A DNA stretch of 64,000 bases from Aporhodopirellula rubra (GTDB lineage Bacteria; Planctomycetota; Planctomycetia; Pirellulales; Pirellulaceae): the NCBI RefSeq assembly GCF_014192335.1, contig NZ_JACHXU010000032.1:17463-81462 (forward strand), written 5' to 3'. The notes beneath the pieces were generated by a model, which saw nothing but the letters and a program-made list of their open reading frames with translations, searched no databases and had not been told where the DNA came from. The position numbers were made by a program, and so were the translations under genes. Below, one piece after another: positions 37,554-46,915 of this stretch. How positions within the stretch are numbered: the stretch's first letter is position 1; each line of letters opens with the position of its first letter.

Positions 37554-39275
37554 TTAGGGAGTAACCGGCTGAAGGACTTCGATGCTGCGGAAATCGATTT
37601 CGAGATTTTGATTCCCGTGCAACTGCAACGCGATGACACCTGATTCGGCCAGGTCATTGACCACGAGGTCCGACGCCAGGCAACCGTTCAGGTGGGTGAC
37701 GATCCGTTTTCCGTCGACACTGACGACCATGGTTTGCCACGGTGCCTCTTTGTTTTCGTCATTGGAAGCTGAATCCGGTGCGGGCGACTTCGTTTTCAGG
37801 TCCGCCAACGGGACGCCGCTGCGTGCCTGTTCCCAGCGGAATCGAACGACGTCGCGGCGATCAGGTGGGAATCGTTTCTCGAGATAGTGCAGCGGTTTGG
37901 CGAGCCAGCCCTTGCCACCGGTTTGGTATAGCCCGGCGACTTCGTCGGTGCCGTCGATCTCGCACTGCACGCCCGCAATGAAGGGGTTTGCTTGAGTGAT
38001 CTTGCTGCGAACGAAAAAGCCACTGTCCCCTTCCTTGAAACGATAAACGATTCGGACCGTTGCGTTGGTGAACTCACGAGTCGAATACAGCAATCCGTTC
38101 GGCTCGTTCGCCTCGATGCTGGCGCGGCCTTGCAGGATTCCGTCGTTGACGGTCCACGTGCCTCCGCCGATCGCTTTCCAACCCGGAATGATTTCTCCGT
38201 CAGCGGTCTCGCCCGCGTTGGTCTCGGCATTGAAAAGGGGCACCCATTGTTGTTTTCCGAGGTCGCGAACGATCAGGTTGCGGAACCGGTAGGTTTGTCC
38301 TTTCTCGCCGTGGTGTTGCAAACCGATGCGGCCGCTCAGGTCGGCGGTATCGAAATAGTCGGTCGTCGGCACATCGTTGACGAAGAACTGAAGGTGATGA
38401 CCGACGCAGCGGATTCGAAATCGATTCCACCGGTTTCGGTCGAACGCCGCTTGAGCTTCGTTCTGTTTCCATAGCGGGTTGAGCCATTGCCGGCGGCTCT
38501 CGTCGTAAAGGCCACCTGACCAACGTCGTTCCGTTGGGTCCGCTTCGGCTTGGTATCCGTAAACCAAATTGGGCATGACTTGCCCGCGGGCCATGAACCC
38601 GCTGTTCGATTTTCCTTCGGGCAGTTTGAGTTCGCCTTCGAACTCGTAGTCGTGATATTCCTTCTCCGTGACGAGAAAGAACTTTCGTTCGGCCGTCAGG
38701 TGGATTTCCCCGTCAACGACTTCCACTTTTCCCCATTCATACGGGTTGGTCCAACCGGTCAGCGATTTCCCATCGAAGATCGGTGTTCGCTGGGGCGTCG
38801 CGGGTGGTGTTGGTTGAGCGGGGCCCGCGTCGGGAGAATCATCGGTGGGCGTTTCCGGTGCTGGCGTTTCCGATGGCAGATTTTCCGTTGACGGGCTTTC
38901 GGTTTCGTTTGCGGTTTGGCTGGGGCTTGCCGGTTCGGCTGGTTTCTCCTGAGCCGGATCCGCAGCGTTATCGGACGGTTGGGAATTATCAGACGTTGGT
39001 GGTTGATCGGCGGTTTCGGCGGGGGCTGTTTGTGTTTGTTCAGCGTTCGCGGTGACTGCCGGGGGTGCGGGGGTGGGATTGTCGGCGTAGGCTGTGATCG
39101 AGAGGCCACAGAGTGTCAAAACGCAACAAAAAGCGGGGGCAGCGTGGCAGTTGAAGGTTTTAGTAGCGAGATAGCCCCAGTGCCGCGGAGTGTTGCAGTC
39201 GTCGACGACTGCGCAGAAGGTTCGCGCGGTGTGGCGACGAACGGGATTCCGTTGCGGGAAATTCATGTTGAACAT
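37554..39275 (-). CDS. Secreted protein with two DUF1080 (3-keto-disaccharide hydrolase-like) domains
   Basis: 573 residues from ATG 39275 (ATG 39266 also possible); the frame is open upstream but lacks family sequence. A signal peptide (CCVLTLCGLSITAYA) is unusually far from the start, near residues 45-65. A Pro/Glu/Thr-rich linker of about 110 residues follows. Domain 1 begins PIFDGKSLTGWTNPYEWGKV with GFMARGQVMPNLVYGYQAE; domain 2 begins WVPLFNAETNAGE with GFFVRSKITQANPF and IAGVQCEIDG. The fold is a concanavalin-like sandwich; some members cleave 3-keto-glycosides. It is probably periplasmic or surface-linked. Confidence 0.82.
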   Translation of the reverse strand: MFNMNFPQRNPVRRHTARTFCAVVDDCNTPRHWGYLATKTFNCHAAPAFCCVLTLCGLSITAYADNPTPAPPAVTANAEQTQTAPAETADQPPTSDNSQPSDNAADPAQEKPAEPASPSQTANETESPSTENLPSETPAPETPTDDSPDAGPAQPTPPATPQRTPIFDGKSLTGWTNPYEWGKVEVVDGEIHLTAERKFFLVTEKEYHDYEFEGELKLPEGKSNSGFMARGQVMPNLVYGYQAEADPTERRWSGGLYDESRRQWLNPLWKQNEAQAAFDRNRWNRFRIRCVGHHLQFFVNDVPTTDYFDTADLSGRIGLQHHGEKGQTYRFRNLIVRDLGKQQWVPLFNAETNAGETADGEIIPGWKAIGGGTWTVNDGILQGRASIEANEPNGLLYSTREFTNATVRIVYRFKEGDSGFFVRSKITQANPFIAGVQCEIDGTDEVAGLYQTGGKGWLAKPLHYLEKRFPPDRRDVVRFRWEQARSGVPLADLKTKSPAPDSASNDENKEAPWQTMVVSVDGKRIVTHLNGCLASDLVVNDLAESGVIALQLHGNQNLEIDFRSIEVLQPVTP

Positions 39276-39363
39276 GCAGTGGAAATTGGTCGAGGTGAGT
39301 AACGACAGATCGAGTAGTATAATCCGCCACCCTTCTAGTTCCGAACAGCCCTCCACGGCGGCA

Positions 39364-40020
39364 ATGGCAATTTATCAGAAGCTATTTCAAAAACTGCTGC
39401 AATCCGCCGTCCGAGAGTTGGCGGAGGGGCGAGGCGGCGAGTCACGCGAATCTCGCGCCAATGCGAATCAATCCGACGCATTTGGAAGCGATGCGGTTCA
39501 TGGAAAACCGATGCGGGGGGCTGAGATGCCGAAACGCGAGACTCGGGATGGCAAGGCGAAAGCGGGCGGGCGGCGATCGAGTTCACGTGCTGCTTCTCGG
39601 CCGAGCGGCAGTTCAAGCACTGCGAACGAGAAGACTGCAAAGGAGAACTCGAGAAGCGAGGCCGCAAAAAGTTGGGCGTTTCGTCGCAGGCTCGTTGGTG
39701 GGGCTTCGTTAGTGATGTTGCTTGTCGCGGGAACCGGTTACTTCACCGGTACGTTGGAGGACTGGACGGGATCGGCGTCGACTAGCCAATTCGCGTTGGC
39801 CGCGTTGACTCGAATCGGGCTCGTTCTTGGTGCGATGTGGTTGGCGTGGGACTCGCTGAGAAAGCCTGCACGATGGTTGCCTCCTGGGCTCGCGATGATT
39901 GGCGTGGTCGGGATCGTGATGGTTGCGGCTCAACCCAAACTGATCATCGCGATCTTGCCGATGTTTGGGGTGATCACGGTATTGACTTCCGTGCTGCGTG
40001 CGTTTCGCCGCGAGAGTTAA
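39364..40020 (+). CDS. Three-segment membrane protein with a basic disordered N-region
   Basis: 218 residues from ATG 39364; upstream frame sequence is noise. Residues 1-~18 (MAIYQKLFQKLLQSAVREL) look like an amphipathic helix, followed by ~80 Ser/Arg/Lys/Ala-rich residues. Three hydrophobic segments follow: LVGGASLVMLLVAGTGYF, LAALTRIGLVLGAMWLAW and LAMIGVVGIVMVAAQP with LIIAILPMFGVITVL, the last pair perhaps two helices. No family recognised. Confidence 0.7.
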   Translation: MAIYQKLFQKLLQSAVRELAEGRGGESRESRANANQSDAFGSDAVHGKPMRGAEMPKRETRDGKAKAGGRRSSSRAASRPSGSSSTANEKTAKENSRSEAAKSWAFRRRLVGGASLVMLLVAGTGYFTGTLEDWTGSASTSQFALAALTRIGLVLGAMWLAWDSLRKPARWLPPGLAMIGVVGIVMVAAQPKLIIAILPMFGVITVLTSVLRAFRRES

Positions 40021-40205
40021 TTGCGAGAGTGAAGATTGCTGTCGCTTCCGCATGGGCGTCATCGATGGTGGTAGCGGCTCGCACGGTGGTAACAGCGGCC
40101 GTTGAAAGCCGGTATACTTTCGTTCCTTCGGTTGGCCGGTCGGGGATCTCCCTAGAACGGTCACAACATGTTTGCGTTTCCCCAGAAGATTTATTAGGAA
40201 ATCCG

Positions 40206-40520
40206 ATGAGCAATTACCTCGAGAACGTTAAGAAATACGTCGACTCCCCCAACGAAGCGGCTGTCGAGGCCTTGGTCGGGCACTTGGGATTGGCGTTGCA
40301 GAGTCGCGATTCGGCAGTTGTCGCAGCGACGGATCCCGAAGAGCTCGCGCGGATCAAGAGCGGCTACTGCTCGAAGACGCTCGACCTGACGCCCGAAGAA
40401 GCCGACAAGGCGATGGACGCGGTTTGCGCGAAGATGCAAGGTGACACCGCGAAGTGCCGCGTAACGTTTTATTATTTGCTGGCCGAAGCAAGCAATTCGA
40501 TGGACCGTTTGGCTGCGTAA
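40206..40520 (+). CDS. DUF2853 family protein
   Basis: 104 residues from ATG 40206, with AGGA at a fitting distance. MSNYLENVKKYVDSPNEAAV is the typical opening of the DUF2853 family, and LTPEEADKAMDAVCAKMQGD and KCRVTFYYLLAEA close it. It is a small helical cytoplasmic protein of unknown role. It stands alone between a membrane protein and the histidine kinase. Confidence 0.85.
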   Translation: MSNYLENVKKYVDSPNEAAVEALVGHLGLALQSRDSAVVAATDPEELARIKSGYCSKTLDLTPEEADKAMDAVCAKMQGDTAKCRVTFYYLLAEASNSMDRLAA

Positions 40521-40676
40521 GCGGTCCAGAACGAATTTCCCGTCATGGGTGGCGGAATGAGAGGCCGATGACGTCACTTTGATGAATTTGGTGCTGAGCG
40601 AACGCCGATGCGAGACGAGAGGCCATACCCAGCCTCGTGTCACGTTTCTCCGCTCATGCCCCCTAGGTTCACCGAG

Positions 40677-42293
40677 ATGTCGCAGCGCCCCCAGACGCCA
40701 TCCGCTGTCTCTCCGTCGACGCAGCCTCGAATCCGTCCCCGCCGTGCCTCGACGCATGATGATCCGATCACCGGATTGATTCAGCCGGGGTCTGTCTTGA
40801 TCGAAGACAACGGAGCAGTGCACCGCGTCGATCGCCAGGGCGGGAAGCAGGCAGGAAGAGGCGACGGACGCGTGAACGTCGAGGATCAGGGCACCGCTCC
40901 GGTCGAAATGGCGGTGCGGTTGATCAGCGAAACGGCTCACGATCTGCGGTCTCCCTTGGCCAGTGTTGCGGCGACGATGGAGTTGATTCGCGACGGCCAA
41001 CTGGGCGAGATCACGTCGATGCAGAACGATGTTTTGCAGGCGGCGCTGCGTCAGTGTGATTACCTCAACGCCCTCGTGGGCGAAATGTTGCACGCCGATG
41101 GCTTGATCGGCGGTACCACTACGATGCACCGGCGCGTGGTTCGCCGGAGCGAGATCCAGGAGATGGTCAGCGACGCGACCGCGGCCGTGCTCGCGACGAA
41201 GCGGATTGAATTGTTGTTCGACGGTTTGGATGCGAACGCATCGCCGATCTACGTAGACGCGACGTTGCTATGCCGGTTGTTGGTGAATTTAGTCGTGAAC
41301 GCGGAGCGTGCCAGCGGCGAGGATTCGACGATCCTGATCAAGGCACACGACGATCATGAATCGGGTGTGGCGCGGTGGTCGGTCGTTGATTGTGGCGGCG
41401 GTATCTCGGGTGAACGGTTGCGTCAGTTGGCCAATCCCAATCTCAAGGCGAAGTCGAAACGGGCGAACGCCGATTACGGCGAGCGTTCGTCGGGCACGGG
41501 GCTGGGGTTGATGATTTGTCGCCAACTCGCGACGTTGCATTTCTCAGACCTGACGATTCGTTCGCGTGTTGGCAGTGGAACGGACGTGATGTTCGAAACC
41601 CCGCTGGCGCATCCCACCGCCGTCGCGACCGCGTTCGCTCGGTTTCGTAATCAAGTTTTCGGTCCCACGGTGCGTCCCACCGCTGTGGCGCCGACTGCGA
41701 ACGAAGTCCGAGTGCGAGATGGTGCGGCGACGGCTTCGTCTTGGGAAGAGGTGACGCTCGGGTTTGTCGGTGCGCCGCCTCGATGCGGCAGTCGCGTGGC
41801 GATCGGAACGACCACGATCGCAGGCGACAAATCATCCGCCGCCGTGGATACGTTCGATCGAATCTTGCAGAGCCGATTGGGGCGGTTTGAGATGAGTTAT
41901 CGAACGACGCGCCGCACGTGGGTGTGGGTTCTCGACGCGGATCACCGCAACGTCGGCGAACGGCTGCGGCAGTTTGATTCGTCGTTGGGCAAGTTGCTCG
42001 AAAACGTCGAGGTGACGTGGGGCGAACCGACGGTGGTTCCGGTGGGGCATCGCTCATTGCAGAGCCTGCTGATCGATCGCATGACGACGCAGGCCCTGTC
42101 AGCGGCCACGTCCGAAATATTTGGACACGCAATGGACCGAGACACGGTCCGCCCGGGAACCGATCCGATCGCTTCATCGCCCGTCGCGGCCACGCGGCTC
42201 GACGAAGAGTTGCGTCGCCTGACGGTGCGGATGAAACAGCACGCCAATCGGTTGAAATCACAATCCGCCGCAATGCGTCCGCCTGGACGTTGA
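40677..42293 (+). CDS. Soluble sensor histidine kinase
   Basis: 538 residues from ATG 40677 (ATG 40656 possible). No membrane segment is present, so it is cytoplasmic. The H box is SETAHDLRSPLASV with His88; the ATPase part has NLVVNAERASGED (N box), VVDCGGGISGERL (G1) and GTGLGLMICRQLATLHF (G2). N-terminal ~75 residues are Pro/Arg-rich and hold no sensor domain. After residue ~330 comes a C-terminal ~200-residue region (TLGFVGAPPRCGSRVAIG, RTTRRTWVWVLDADHRN) that I do not recognise. No response regulator is adjacent. The signal may come from a partner protein. Confidence 0.85.
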   Translation: MSQRPQTPSAVSPSTQPRIRPRRASTHDDPITGLIQPGSVLIEDNGAVHRVDRQGGKQAGRGDGRVNVEDQGTAPVEMAVRLISETAHDLRSPLASVAATMELIRDGQLGEITSMQNDVLQAALRQCDYLNALVGEMLHADGLIGGTTTMHRRVVRRSEIQEMVSDATAAVLATKRIELLFDGLDANASPIYVDATLLCRLLVNLVVNAERASGEDSTILIKAHDDHESGVARWSVVDCGGGISGERLRQLANPNLKAKSKRANADYGERSSGTGLGLMICRQLATLHFSDLTIRSRVGSGTDVMFETPLAHPTAVATAFARFRNQVFGPTVRPTAVAPTANEVRVRDGAATASSWEEVTLGFVGAPPRCGSRVAIGTTTIAGDKSSAAVDTFDRILQSRLGRFEMSYRTTRRTWVWVLDADHRNVGERLRQFDSSLGKLLENVEVTWGEPTVVPVGHRSLQSLLIDRMTTQALSAATSEIFGHAMDRDTVRPGTDPIASSPVAATRLDEELRRLTVRMKQHANRLKSQSAAMRPPGR

Positions 42294-42365
42294 GTAAACG
42301 TGGTCTCTAAACGCGGTGCGGCTGCGTATTGCGCCATTGAACCGGTGGCGGCATCGTAAGTAGGC

Positions 42366-42501
42366 GTAGGCCGGATCAAGGACGCTAATCGTGCCGGAAC
42401 TGCGCAAACGGTCGCTTCACCGAACGAATCGAAATGTCCAAAGACGTTTTCAATCGCGTCCGCCGCTTCGGCATTCGAGTTGTTTGCTTGGTCCGGCCTA
42501 C
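42366..42501. mobile_element. 136-bp palindromic element, copy 1 (MITE-like)
   Basis: Starts GTAGGCCGGATCAAG and ends with its near-exact reverse complement CTTGGTCCGGCCTAC: 15-bp terminal inverted repeats with one mismatch. Internal sequence (gtgccggaactgcgcaaac, cgaatcgaaatgtccaaag) is almost the same as copy 2, and inner stems such as gccgga/tccggc suggest a long hairpin. No transposase is encoded. Confidence 0.75.
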
Positions 42502-42585
42502 GATATCCGGAGGCGTTGTTAGCCGTAAAGAACCGATCCTCGCCTGCGAGTCATGCAGTAACACGTTTGAAAACTCGCGTTCAAC

Positions 42586-42721
42586 GTAGGCCGGATCAAG
42601 GACGCGAGGCGTGCCGGAACTGCGCAAACGGTCGCTTTGCCGAACGAATCGAAATGTCCAAAGACGTTTACAATCGCGTCCGCCGCTCCGGCAATTGCGT
42701 CGTTTGCTTGGTCCGGCCTAC
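42586..42721. mobile_element. 136-bp palindromic element, copy 2 (MITE-like)
   Basis: Same length and orientation as copy 1 with about a dozen differences (for example gctaatc against gcgaggc, and cttcggcatt against ctccggcaat). Terminal repeats GTAGGCCGGATCAAG / CTTGGTCCGGCCTAC are identical to those of copy 1. Confidence 0.75.
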
Positions 42722-42867
42722 GAAAAAAACTCAATTCAACGCTCACGCGGCGTTTGAGAAGTTTTGCGAGCACGCTTTGGGTGCGCGGGACAACGCGATT
42801 TCAGTTATCGTGTCTTTGGCGGAAAAGTATCGAATCGTATTCGTGACACTTTTCAACGGAGACCGAA

Positions 42868-44973
42868 ATGTCACGCAAGAGAAGCATCGTTTTTAAGATC
42901 AGCGTTTCCGCGATCACCCTGATGGTCGTTGGAATCGGATCACTCGTTGGTTGGGCTCAGTTCCGAATGCGGGCCGCTGAAACCGGCACGAGTGTTTCGT
43001 TCGAACACGGCGGCATGGAACGTGAGTACCGTATTCACGTTCCTGCCAATCTACCGGCCGATCGCGACGTTCCGCTCGTCGTTTGTCTTCATGGCGGCGG
43101 TGGGAACTCGAGGACGGCTTCGATGATGGGTTTGACCCCGATTGCCGATAGAGAGGGGTTTATCGTCATCTACCCCAACTCGATCGACAAACATTGGAAC
43201 GATGGACGCGATTCACCAAAGTTTGCCGAACACGACGAAGCGATTGACGATGTCGCCTTCGTGATGGACTTGATCAGAAGCATTCGTGAACAGTACCCGA
43301 TCGATTCGAATCGCATCTTTGCCACGGGGCTGTCCAATGGCGGATTCATGACTCAGCGATTGGCGATGGAGCATTCGGAAACCTTCGCGGCCGTCGGCGT
43401 TGTGATCGCAACGATGGGTGAGCCGATTAGCGAGCGATTTGCGCCGGAACTGCCGGTCTCTGTTCTCTATCTCAACGGAACCGAAGACACATTCGTCCCC
43501 TACGAGGGCGGACCGGTCGGAATGCCCCTGATGACGCGGTTCAACCAAGTCGAGGGCCATGAGGACGCGCCGCGGGGGCGTGCGATCTCGACGGACGATG
43601 CCGTCTCGTTGTGGGTGAAACGCAACCAAACCGATCCCGAGCCGATTGTCGATTCGATTCCCGACACGGACAAAGAGGATGGCTCACACATCGTAAGCAG
43701 TCTTTGGGAAAACGGAGAGCGTGGCACGGCCGTGATGCTGCACAAAGTGATCGGCGGCGGTCACGGGATACCCGGTGGATCTCAGTACCTTCCCGCTCGT
43801 CTGATCGGATATTCCAACCAAGACGTCAACGGTTTCGATTTGATCTGGGATTTTTTTCAAAACCATGCTCGTCAACCGGCCGAGGGCAACGTCCAGTCGG
43901 ACTCCGGTGCAGCGAAAATGCCTTCGTCGACAAACGTATCGTCGAATGAGGATATCCCGGTTGACGATTCGTCACTGGTGTTCCCCGGTGAGAGATGGGA
44001 AATCGTAGACCCCGCATCGATCGGAGTTGACGCTCGGGCTCTCGATGTGGCGCTCGACTTCGGCATGAAACGCAGCTCATCGGGCATTGTGGTGGTCGTC
44101 GACGGAAAGGTGGTCGCTCAGCGGCACGCGGCGGTGAGATCGCCCGGGATCGTCTATCGCCGGACGCATCAGGGAACGAACGCCGAGGGCAACGCGATCG
44201 AAGACGTCGCGTCAGTGCAGAAAAGTATCACCAGCATTCTGTTGGGCATCGCACTCAGCAAAAACTTGCTTAGTCTGGACGATTCAGTCGACCGTTATCT
44301 CGGCCGGGGGTGGTCTGACGCGACCGCGACACAGGAATCTGCGATCCAGTTGCGGCATCTGATCACGATGACGTCGGGAGTGGATGACAAATTGAGGTTT
44401 GTTTCGCTGCCGGGCACGCAGTGGAAGTACAACACGAAAGCCTATCAGTTGACGATGGACGTGATCGCGAAGGCGTCCGGGTTATCACGGGAGGAGTTGA
44501 CTCGTCAGTGGTTGACCGAACCGTTGGGGATGGAGGAGTCCGAATGGAAGGCACGCAAGAGCATTTTGGGGACAACCAACGGTTATGGGTTCGTGACGAC
44601 CGCACTCGATCTCGCCCGCGTCGGCGTGCTGATGCTCAACCAAGGGCACTGGGACGGGCGAAACGTCGTGAATAACCCGGCGTATTTGACTGCGGCGACA
44701 TCGCCATCGCAAAAGTTGAATCTCTCGTACGGTTATCTGTGGTGGCTCAACGGGCAAGACTCCATGGTCCGACCAGGGAAAGGGAAGGCCGACGGGCCGC
44801 TGATCAAAAACGCACCGAGCGATTTGTATGCCGCCGAAGGAGCACTGGGCCGGAAACTGCACGTGGTGCCCTCGATGCAATTAGTCGTTACCCGTTTGGG
44901 TGACAATCCGGCGGTGCGAGGCGGACCGGCGTTCGATGAAGAGTTTTGGCGTTTGCTGATGAAGGCGTTTTGA
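42868..44973 (+). CDS. Fusion of a PHB-depolymerase/LpqC-like esterase and a beta-lactamase-type serine hydrolase
   Basis: 701 residues from ATG 42868 with GGAG six bases before it. A membrane anchor or signal (ISVSAITLMVVGIGSLVGWA) opens the protein. Residues ~40-330 are an esterase: VVCLHGGGGNSRTA (oxyanion), Ser156 in TGLSNGG, and GGGHGIPG with the likely His. After a Ser/Asp-rich linker (~335-385) the C-terminal half is a class C beta-lactamase/transpeptidase-like hydrolase: Ser449-x-x-Lys452 in SVQKS, Tyr521 in WKYNT, and LLGIALSKNLLSLDDSV. It is likely periplasmic. Such a fusion could act on an ester-linked wall or polymer, which is inference. Confidence 0.85.
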   Translation: MSRKRSIVFKISVSAITLMVVGIGSLVGWAQFRMRAAETGTSVSFEHGGMEREYRIHVPANLPADRDVPLVVCLHGGGGNSRTASMMGLTPIADREGFIVIYPNSIDKHWNDGRDSPKFAEHDEAIDDVAFVMDLIRSIREQYPIDSNRIFATGLSNGGFMTQRLAMEHSETFAAVGVVIATMGEPISERFAPELPVSVLYLNGTEDTFVPYEGGPVGMPLMTRFNQVEGHEDAPRGRAISTDDAVSLWVKRNQTDPEPIVDSIPDTDKEDGSHIVSSLWENGERGTAVMLHKVIGGGHGIPGGSQYLPARLIGYSNQDVNGFDLIWDFFQNHARQPAEGNVQSDSGAAKMPSSTNVSSNEDIPVDDSSLVFPGERWEIVDPASIGVDARALDVALDFGMKRSSSGIVVVVDGKVVAQRHAAVRSPGIVYRRTHQGTNAEGNAIEDVASVQKSITSILLGIALSKNLLSLDDSVDRYLGRGWSDATATQESAIQLRHLITMTSGVDDKLRFVSLPGTQWKYNTKAYQLTMDVIAKASGLSREELTRQWLTEPLGMEESEWKARKSILGTTNGYGFVTTALDLARVGVLMLNQGHWDGRNVVNNPAYLTAATSPSQKLNLSYGYLWWLNGQDSMVRPGKGKADGPLIKNAPSDLYAAEGALGRKLHVVPSMQLVVTRLGDNPAVRGGPAFDEEFWRLLMKAF

Positions 44974-45176
44974 TCGCCCGGGGGAGACGGATCGCGTGCG
45001 ATCTCAACATCACCGTCTCAATCCTCACATTCACGCCGACCGGTCAGTTGTGTCGAGATTGCTCGTCAGCGCGGTCGGAAAGGGGGACTCTCCCGGTGAA
45101 TCCGTGACCCAGGATTCCAAGAGCGAGATTTTTCGCTGGGAAATTCTGAGTCAGTTGGATTGCGGAAGCGATATCG

Positions 45177-45680
45177 ATGAAATGCAAATCTTGCGGCGCG
45201 CCCGTAAAACGTTTGGGCCGATCGGGACGTTATAGCTGTGACTATTGTGACAATGAAGCGGTTGCGACACCGATCGAAAACTCTCTCGATGGTCTCGTTT
45301 TAACGGGTACCTATGCAGAAACACCATGTTTGTGCTGTGGTGAAGCGCATTTGGAAATCGGTTCGCTCGACACGTTTCCGATCCAGGGCTGTCGTCGATG
45401 CCAAGGCGTTCTAATTAAACGATCGTCGTTCGCGCGGCTCGTGCAAGGCCGGCGTGAATCGTACGAAGGTCCCGAACGCAACGGCGAGTTTGATCCCGCG
45501 CTCGACGGACCACGTGATCACCATTCACGATTGACCTGTCCCCAATGTCGAATTTTGATGGACTCGTTCTTCTACGCGGGACCGGGACGCGTGGCGATCG
45601 ACTCGTGCAATCGGTGCGAAACCGTGTGGTTAGATTGCGGCGAAATTACCTCGATCGCCGAGGCTCCTGGACGGCGGTAA
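45177..45680 (+). CDS. Zinc-ribbon (TFIIB-type) protein
   Basis: 167 residues from ATG 45177. Four Cys pairs are visible: MKCKSCGAP with CDYCDNE, CLCCGEA with GCRRCQGVLI, and CPQCRILMD with SCNRCETVWLDCGE. The last one fits the zf-TFIIB family motif (CxxCxGxWLDxGE type). No membrane part. The group is widespread, small and mostly of unknown function, perhaps linked to metal or nucleic-acid binding. It ends 112 bp before the convergent rex gene. Confidence 0.85.
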   Translation: MKCKSCGAPVKRLGRSGRYSCDYCDNEAVATPIENSLDGLVLTGTYAETPCLCCGEAHLEIGSLDTFPIQGCRRCQGVLIKRSSFARLVQGRRESYEGPERNGEFDPALDGPRDHHSRLTCPQCRILMDSFFYAGPGRVAIDSCNRCETVWLDCGEITSIAEAPGRR

Positions 45681-45792
45681 AGACCACGTTAAACATGCCG
45701 TGAAAACGCGTGGTAGGGCCGCCTTTGAGAATCTCGCCTGAGATCGTTTGAGGCCGCAAATAACGTTGTTTGAAGGCGTTTTTTGCGGGCGA

Positions 45793-46470
45793 TTATCCGT
45801 TCTGAATTCGGAACGCGAGCTGTTGCAATTCGCTGGCGAGATCCACGTTAATGACGGCAACAGACGACGACACCCGCAGCGTCGTGGGGGCGAAATTTAA
45901 GATGCCTTGAATGCCAAGGGCAACGACGCGTGAGGCGACGTCCATCGCCTCTTCGCTGGGCACCGCGAGAATCGCCAATTCGGGTTTGAGTTCACGCAAC
46001 ACGGGATCGAGCTGATCCATTGCGAGGATGCGTGTGTTTCCCACGACGCGGTTAATTTTCGACGGATCGGTATCGAATGCCGCTGCGAGGGAAAACCCGA
46101 GTCGTTCGAACCCGCGGTATCTCAAAAGGGCGTTTCCGAGATAGCCGACGCCGATCATCACGGCTTTCCAGTTCACGCCGCTGCCGAGCACGACCCCGAT
46201 GTGATGGGCCAGTGACGCGACGTCGTATCCGACCCCTCGGCGGCCCACCGATCCGATCGAGCTGAGGTCACGCCGAACGACGGCGGCCGAGACGTTCACC
46301 ATCGCCGCCAGGTCGCGACTGTTGGTGGACATTTGCCCGGCGTCGAGAAGGCGATGTAGCTCTCGGTAATAGAGGCTCAGACGCCCCACGGCAGGTGTAG
46401 ACAGATCCGCCCGCGCAACATTGGGGGAATCGCCATCAGCGGGGATTTCTGGCTGTTTTGACGGCGTCAT
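45793..46470 (-). CDS. rex: Redox-sensing transcriptional repressor Rex
   Basis: 225 residues from ATG 46470, with AGGGAGAA about eight bases upstream; an in-frame ATG lies 72 bp earlier. The winged helix has RLSLYYRELHRLL and AAVVRRDLSSIGSVGRRGVGYDV; the Rossmann part has VMIGVGYLGNALLRY and FDTDPSKINRVVG, with QGILNFAPTTLRV at the end. Rex senses the NADH/NAD+ ratio and represses fermentation and respiration genes. I found no clear TTGTGAA-N6-TTCACAA operator in its own upstream region. Confidence 0.95.
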   Translation of the reverse strand: MTPSKQPEIPADGDSPNVARADLSTPAVGRLSLYYRELHRLLDAGQMSTNSRDLAAMVNVSAAVVRRDLSSIGSVGRRGVGYDVASLAHHIGVVLGSGVNWKAVMIGVGYLGNALLRYRGFERLGFSLAAAFDTDPSKINRVVGNTRILAMDQLDPVLRELKPELAILAVPSEEAMDVASRVVALGIQGILNFAPTTLRVSSSVAVINVDLASELQQLAFRIQNG

Positions 46471-46915
46471 CGAGCGATTCTCCCTGAATCGTGGCGTCAT
46501 GATCGTTACAGGCGTCACGAAAGTAATGGACGGAATGTTCACCCGTCCTAGCCCGCCTAATTTACCTGGACGGGCACGTTTACGTGTTCAACGGTTACTC
46601 CGTAGACGATTAAGTCTGTGCATCGGAATCGTTTTCGCTATCCCGCAAGCTTTGTGCATGTGTTAGCGGCGAGTGATTGCTACTCGACCCTCCCGCTCTT
46701 GTCAGCAACCGAACGGCTTTAGTGTGGCCGACGGGCACCCTGCGGACAAGAGAGTTATCGGGGATGCGACACGGCACCTGCCGTTGGCGTGCATCGAGGA
46801 GTGGGTTGGTGGATTTTGGTTTCGATCGTGAAGGGCTATGCCGGGGGGTTCCGGCGGCCAGTGGAAAGCTATGTCTTGCGACGCTCGAAGCGTTGTATCT
46901 AGAGAGGAATTTGAT
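46471..46915. other. Divergent promoter stretch of rex and the YTV gene
   Basis: 445 bp between divergent starts. It holds the promoters and probably a long leader of the wall-protein gene, including a short hairpin ACGCT-CGA-AGCGT at 46881-46893 just before AGAGAGGAA, the likely ribosome site (about 46900). No gene is visible; upstream in-frame extension of the YTV frame is not convincing. Confidence 0.5.

Larger units (their letters stand above)
42294..42867. other. Gene-free stretch with two palindromic elements
   Basis: 574 bp with no convincing gene. It holds both 136-bp copies of the palindromic element (42366 and 42586, separated by 84 bp) and the promoter of the following fusion gene. 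Short frames here merely translate the repeats. Confidence 0.6.

Noticed and set aside
42366..42721. Pseudogene of a small protein (both copies translate)
   Set aside because: Both copies have matching terminal inverted repeats and stops in the frames; the conservation follows the palindrome, not a reading frame.
46471..46560. Rex operator upstream of rex
   Set aside because: Only a loose TTCA-containing stretch is seen; no inverted TTGTGAA pair at the proper spacing.
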